In this document: positions 5,616 to 8,324 of the stretch, piece by piece
Position numbering within the stretch: the first letter of the stretch is position 1
How the letters are laid out: each line of letters begins with the position of its first letter
NCBI GenBank assembly: GCA_035601815.1
Contig: DATNNN010000283.1
Location: 1-8,324, forward strand
From: DATNNN01 sp035601815
GTDB taxonomy: Bacteria; Pseudomonadota; Alphaproteobacteria; Rhizobiales; Xanthobacteraceae
Direction of reading: 5' to 3'
Length of the DNA: 8,324 nt
Translations under genes and position numbers: made by a program
Notes under the pieces: model-generated
Seen by the model: the letters and a program-made list of their open reading frames with translations, nothing else
What the model was told of the DNA's origin: nothing
Databases searched by the model: none

Positions 5616-6533
5616 ATGGACGCCATCACCGAAGAAGTGAAGTCGCTCTACTCGCAGTACCCGTTCCCCAACAGCGACTACCAGCTCAGCTACATCCTCA
5701 AGATCCTGCACTACTTCGCGCGCCTGCCGGCGCCGGCGGGGAAAAGCTCGTTCTTCGAGGGCGCGGCGGTGCTCGACGCCGGCTGTGGCACCGGCACGAC
5801 CATCACGCTCATCGCGCGCCTGCAGCCCAAGGCCGAGGCGCTGGGCGTGGATCTGACGCCGGCGTCGCTCGCGATCGCCGAGGCGAATCGCCGGAAGCTC
5901 GGCCTCGCCAACCTCAGCTTTCGCGAAGGCAACATCCTCGACATGGATCTCGGGAAGAAATTCGACGTGATCCTCTCGCTCGGCGTGCTGCACCACCTCG
6001 CCGACATGGCGGCCGGCCTCAAGAATCTGACGCGGCACCTCAAGGACGATGGGGTGCTCTTGCTCTGGCTCTACGGCAAGCATGGCCGCCAGCGCCTCAA
6101 CCTCAACCAGCGCTTCTTCCGCCTGCTGCTGCAGGGCGAGCCGGCGCTGGCAAAGAAGGTGCGTCTTGCCAAGGAAGTGCTGTCGAGCTTCCCGCAGGAG
6201 CTCATCGAGTGCCGCTTCAACCTTCCGGAATCGGCCAAGGAGAATGATTTCAAGGCCGCGCTCGATTACGTGCTCAAGAACGACGCCTGGCTCGTCGACC
6301 AGTTCCTGCACGTGAACGAGCAGACACTTTCGATCGAAGATGTGCTCGCCTTGTTGGACGGCGCGGGAATGGCGCTCGACGAATGGATCGGCGCCGGCAC
6401 GCTCTCCGCCTACACGCAGAATCCAGAACTGCTGGCGCTGTTCGAGAAGCTTTCACCGCGCGACAAGTTGATCGCCATGGATCTGCTGCTGAAGCCCAGC
6501 CACTACGTCGTCGCCGCGCGCAAGCGCCGCTAA
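5616..6533 (+). CDS. Class I SAM-dependent methyltransferase, substrate unknown
   Basis: A 305-residue cytosolic protein with a Rossmann methyltransferase core. Motif I is VLDAGCGTGTT (about residues 52-62), the acidic end of the second strand is GVDLTP (Asp79), the adenine-binding region is EGNILDMDLG (about 104-113), and motif IV is FDVILSLGVLHHLADM (about 116-131). The N-terminus has EEVKSLYSQYPFPNSDYQL, a Tyr-Pro-rich opening seen in a subset of type 11/12-like methyltransferases. About 140 residues follow the core, including FLHVNEQTLSIEDVLALLDG (from about 232); these may form a substrate-recognition cap. The gene starts 15 bases after the anti-sigma stop with a weak GGCAGG ribosome binding site. 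It is probably the third gene of the ECF operon and so may act in the same stress response. Nothing in the sequence identifies the methyl acceptor. Confidence 0.88.
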   Translation: MDAITEEVKSLYSQYPFPNSDYQLSYILKILHYFARLPAPAGKSSFFEGAAVLDAGCGTGTTITLIARLQPKAEALGVDLTPASLAIAEANRRKLGLANLSFREGNILDMDLGKKFDVILSLGVLHHLADMAAGLKNLTRHLKDDGVLLLWLYGKHGRQRLNLNQRFFRLLLQGEPALAKKVRLAKEVLSSFPQELIECRFNLPESAKENDFKAALDYVLKNDAWLVDQFLHVNEQTLSIEDVLALLDGAGMALDEWIGAGTLSAYTQNPELLALFEKLSPRDKLIAMDLLLKPSHYVVAARKRR

Positions 6534-6539
6534 ATGGCA

Positions 6540-6569
6540 AGACCCCGGCGCACGAGCGCGCCGGGGTCT
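6540..6569. terminator. Bidirectional terminator hairpin between convergent genes
   Basis: AGACCCCGGCGC (6540-6551) pairs perfectly over 12 bp with GCGCCGGGGTCT (6558-6569) across a six-base loop. It begins seven bases after the methyltransferase stop and ends 22 bases from the stop of the convergent small gene, so it can serve both. There is no U-rich tract on either side, so termination may depend on the very stable stem. Confidence 0.75.
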
Positions 6570-6591
6570 CGCCGTCAGCCGGTTATTCGGA

Positions 6592-6873
6592 TTACTTGGC
6601 CTTGCGGCATTCGCGCATGAAGGCAATGTAGGCCTTCATGCCCTTCTCGCCGCTAGCCTTCTTGTGCTCCTTCCACTTGGCGGAGCATTCCTTGAGCGTC
6701 GCGCGCGCGGCCTTCTGCTTCGCCGACGGCTCCTTCATCTTCTCCTTTGGCGCGGCCTTGTCCTTATCCTTGTCCTTCATCGGCTGGGCGACCACCGTCG
6801 CGGGCGACGTGACCATCACGCCCGCCGCACCCACGGCCAACGCAGCGAACACCACGATCCATTTCTTCGACAT
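6592..6873 (-). CDS. Small exported lysine-rich two-cysteine protein
   Basis: A 93-residue protein. The start at 6873 has an ideal GGAGGT seven bases upstream and opens directly into a signal peptide, KKWIVVFAALAVGAAGVMV, with probable cleavage near residue 29 (TVVA/QP). The mature part begins with a highly charged Lys/Asp/Pro stretch (KDKDKDKAAPKEKMKEP). A compact C-terminal segment follows with Cys63 and Cys89 (LKECSAKWKEHKKASGEKGM ... AFMRECRK). In the periplasm these two cysteines could form one disulfide. The C-x-x-x-W ... F-x-x-C pattern resembles small alphaproteobacterial periplasmic proteins and, loosely, PsiF-type repeats, but I cannot assign a family firmly. It is divergent from the YfcG-like gene and convergent with the methyltransferase gene. 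A possible minus-strand -10 (TATGAT, 6905-6900) would give a leader of about 20 bases. Confidence 0.78.
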   Translation of the reverse strand: MSKKWIVVFAALAVGAAGVMVTSPATVVAQPMKDKDKDKAAPKEKMKEPSAKQKAARATLKECSAKWKEHKKASGEKGMKAYIAFMRECRKAK

Positions 6874-6934
6874 AAGAGCGACCTCCGTTGAGAGCGGCAA
6901 TCATACGCATATTTTGCAATCTATGCATGACCCC

Positions 6935-6954
6935 TTTGTATGACTTTGTATGAC
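6935..6954 (+). repeat. Tandem 10-bp repeat TTTGTATGAC in a divergent promoter region
   Basis: Two exact adjacent copies of TTTGTATGAC lie at 6935-6944 and 6945-6954. A looser copy, TATGCATGAC, is at 6922-6931. They sit in the 142-base gap between the small exported protein gene (minus) and the YfcG-like gene (plus). The 10-base spacing puts both copies on the same face of the helix. This could be an operator or part of a promoter: TTGCAA at 6914-6919 with TATGAC at 6939-6944 is a weak plus-strand candidate with a long 19-base spacer. Confidence 0.55.
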
Positions 6955-7015
6955 GGCGCCGGTTGTCGGGCGGGCGGCCGGGGTTTACCACCAGGCCCAT
7001 AACCCGGAGCCCGCC

Positions 7016-7804
7016 ATGCCCAAGCGTCCCCGTTCCAAGCATCGCCCCAAGGCGCCGCCGAAGCCGGCGAAAGAGTCGGCCCGGCGCGTCTCGCGCGCAC
7101 GGACGGCGCGACAGGAGCCGATCGTTCTTTATTACTGGCCGACGCCGAACGGCTGGAAAATCTCGGTCATGCTCGAGGAATGCGCGCTGCCCTACACAGT
7201 GAAGCCGGTGAACATCGGCAAAGGAGAGCAGTTCGACGCCGCCTTCGAGGCGGTCTCGCCCAATAACCGCATCCCCGCGATCCTCGACCCCGAAGGCCCG
7301 GGCGGAAAGCCGATCTCGGTGTTCGAGTCCGGGGCCATCCTGGAATACCTCGGCCGCAAAACCGGAAAGTTCTATCCGCGCGACGAGCGCAAGCGCGTGC
7401 AGGTGCAGGAGTGGACGTATTGGCAGATGGGCAATCTCGGTCCGCTTGCCGGCCAGGCGCACCATTTCCGCCTCTACGCGCCGGCGAAGATTCCCTACGC
7501 CATCGAGCGCTACGAGACGCAGGTGCGGCGGCTCTACACCACCATGGACAAGCGCCTAACCGCGCGCGACTACCTCGCCGGCGAATACTCCATCGCCGAT
7601 ATGGCGAGCTGGGCGTGGGCGCGGCGCTGGGAGCGCCAGGGCCAGAACATCGAGGAGTTTCCCAACGTCAAGCGTTGGCTCGCGGCGATCGAAGCCCGTC
7701 CGGCGGTGAAAAGCGCGCTCGCGATCCGGGTGGAGGAGGCGAGCGCGGTCAACATGCAGGATCCGAAGGCGCGCCACTTCCTCTTCGCTCACCCGGGACG
7801 CTGA
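7016..7804 (+). CDS. yfcG: YfcG/Nu2-type glutathione transferase (disulfide-bond reductase-like) with basic N-terminal tail
   Basis: A 262-residue protein whose body (from about residue 36) matches the Nu-class GSTs YfcG and YghU, which use glutathione in disulfide reduction and peroxide chemistry. Visible landmarks are IVLYYWPTPNGWKISVMLEE with the TPNG loop (43-46) whose Thr and Asn contact glutathione, and SPNNRIPAILD with cis-Pro87. FESGAILEYL (103-112) has the Glu-Ser pair. GNLGPLAGQAHHF and IPYAIERYETQVRRLY are characteristic of YfcG, and the C-terminal core is YLAGEYSIADMASWAWARRW. It lacks the insertions of YghU. The first 35 residues are rich in Lys, Arg and Pro and absent from E. 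coli YfcG. The start at 7016 has GGAG nearby; an in-frame ATG at 6950 falls within the repeat region and is less likely. No start codon lies between 7016 and the conserved fold, so the extension is probably real. Confidence 0.93.
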   Translation: MPKRPRSKHRPKAPPKPAKESARRVSRARTARQEPIVLYYWPTPNGWKISVMLEECALPYTVKPVNIGKGEQFDAAFEAVSPNNRIPAILDPEGPGGKPISVFESGAILEYLGRKTGKFYPRDERKRVQVQEWTYWQMGNLGPLAGQAHHFRLYAPAKIPYAIERYETQVRRLYTTMDKRLTARDYLAGEYSIADMASWAWARRWERQGQNIEEFPNVKRWLAAIEARPAVKSALAIRVEEASAVNMQDPKARHFLFAHPGR

Positions 7805-7895
7805 CGCCGCCTAGCGCGCGCGTCCACGCTTGCCAAGATGGTGAGCGGGGCGTGATCAGACATCGTTTCCGCCTTCTTGCGGGCAGCGGCCGGGC

Positions 7896-7909
7896 CGCGG
7901 GCGCCCGCG
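7896..7909. repeat. 14-bp perfect GC palindrome
   Basis: CGCGGGCGCCCGCG reads identically on both strands. It lies about 90 bases after the YfcG-like gene and is followed by a short T run at 7922-7925. It could be part of a terminator or a protein site; in such GC-rich DNA chance is also possible. Confidence 0.4.
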
Positions 7910-8036
7910 TCAGGCCGGCGGTTTTGGTGCTTTACCGGCCGTAAACGGCTAAGCCACGGTTCTTACGGTCATATTTCGTTCATCGGTGGCCTTAAGGCTC
8001 CATTTAATTCTCCTCGCCATTCTTGCCCGCGGGAAA

Positions 8037-8058
8037 GCCGGCCGGGGATCCGGCCGGC
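8037..8058. repeat. 9-bp perfect hairpin just upstream of the Sel1-repeat gene
   Basis: GCCGGCCGG (8037-8045) pairs with CCGGCCGGC (8050-8058) across the loop GGAT. It ends 18 bases before the ATG at 8077, directly ahead of the purine-rich ribosome binding region GGGGAG. In the mRNA leader it could affect translation or stability. Together with the preceding CCATTCTTGCCCGCGGGAAA it also resembles dispersed extragenic palindromes of proteobacteria, which cannot be tested here. Confidence 0.5.
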
Positions 8059-8076
8059 ATTTGGGGAGTAGGGAAG

Positions 8077-8324
8077 ATGGGGTGGACAGAAGTGGCGGCG
8101 CTGGAGTCGGCCGCCATCGGGCAGCCGAACCGTGCGGCGGAGATTTTCCTCCAGCTCGGCGTCATCTATGCGAGCGGGCGTTCGGGCCTGGCGGATCGCA
8201 TCGCGGCCCACAAGTGGTTCAATCTGGCGGCCGCCCGCGGCAACCGCGAAGCGGTACAGCACCGGCGCGAACTCGCCGCCGAGATGTCGGAAATCGAGAT
8301 CGCCGCGGCCCAGCGCGCCGCGCG
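8077..8324 (+). CDS. Sel1-repeat (TPR-like) protein, N-terminal part, cut by window edge
   Basis: The frame runs open from the ATG at 8077 to the end of the window, giving 82 residues with no stop. It begins MGWTEVAALESAAIGQPNRA and contains a Sel1-like repeat at about residues 23-62: EIFLQLGVIYASGRSGLADR, then IAAHKWFNLAAARGNREAVQ. The AHKWFNLAAARGNREA part is the diagnostic helix-turn-helix pattern (consensus A..W...AA..G...A). The segment AAEMSEIEIAAAQRAAR follows. Short alphaproteobacterial Sel1 proteins of this type usually end soon after, often near 100-150 residues. Sel1 repeats bind partner proteins; the specific role is unknown. The start is supported by the purine-rich GGGGAGTAGGGAAG just upstream. 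Confidence 0.85.
   Translation, partial: MGWTEVAALESAAIGQPNRAAEIFLQLGVIYASGRSGLADRIAAHKWFNLAAARGNREAVQHRRELAAEMSEIEIAAAQRAA

Larger units (their letters stand above)
7805..8076. other. Non-coding region with several palindromes before the Sel1-repeat gene
   Basis: These 272 bases show no credible gene. They contain a GC-only palindrome (7896-7909), a 10-bp palindrome GCCTTAAGGC (7989-7998) and a 9-bp hairpin (8037-8058). The part from about 7960 to 8020 is less GC-rich than its surroundings and is the likely promoter zone. TTTAAT at 8003-8008 is a possible -10 without a good -35. A GGCCGG/CCGGCC pairing around a T-containing loop near 7913-7940 might help end transcription of the upstream GST gene. 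Confidence 0.4.

Noticed and set aside
5030..6247. Open frame of about 400 codons overlapping the anti-sigma and methyltransferase genes
   Set aside because: It is out of frame with both well-supported genes and rich in Arg, Ala and Gly, as expected of a shadow frame.
1872..7804. The two GST genes as a recent duplication
   Set aside because: They belong to different GST classes (one with a GTPDSAPS loop, one Nu-type with TPNG) and share little beyond the fold.

Overview
This is a GC-rich, densely packed chromosomal window from what looks like an alphaproteobacterium, possibly of the Hyphomicrobiales or a related order. The clues are the GatB wording, a SigK/RskA-type ECF sigma and anti-sigma pair, a YfcG-type glutathione transferase and the start of a short Sel1-repeat protein of a kind I associate with that class. 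The genus cannot be fixed from the sequence alone. No tRNA, rRNA, CRISPR array, insertion sequence or phage gene was found.

Layout, left to right. A small single-pass membrane protein (minus, 8-274) is divergent from gatB (351-1844), the B subunit of the Asp/Glu-tRNA amidotransferase. A cytosolic GST-fold protein (1872-2501) follows gatB closely. It converges on a DJ-1/PfpI protein resembling isonitrile hydratase (minus, 2506-3207). Next is an exported DUF4394 protein (minus, 3378-4172), divergent from an ECF sigma factor (4363-4902). The sigma gene overlaps its membrane anti-sigma factor (4899-5600) by four bases, and a class I SAM methyltransferase (5616-6533) follows 15 bases later. A strong hairpin (6540-6569) separates the methyltransferase from a convergent small exported two-cysteine protein (minus, 6592-6873). 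That gene is divergent from a YfcG-like GST with a basic N-terminal tail (7016-7804). A 272-base non-coding stretch with several palindromes leads to a Sel1-repeat protein cut off by the window edge (8077 onward).

Most functional logic lies in 3378-6533. The sigma factor, its cysteine-free RskA-like anti-sigma factor and the methyltransferase form a probable operon. The divergent DUF4394 gene is a natural candidate target of the same sigma factor. The shared intergenic region carries a perfect 10-bp inverted repeat whose arms (GCATCC..., one per strand) sit where the -35 elements of two divergent promoters would be.

The most unusual sequence feature is inside gatB. About 280 bases (1329-1611) drop from roughly 65% to roughly 45% GC by hand count and use different codons (AGA, TTA, CTA, ATA), while the reading frame stays open. 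This suggests a recombined allele segment, or an assembly chimera. No clearly new defence or mobile system is visible. The remaining interest is in the ECF module, the mosaic gatB and the small uncharacterised exported or membrane proteins.
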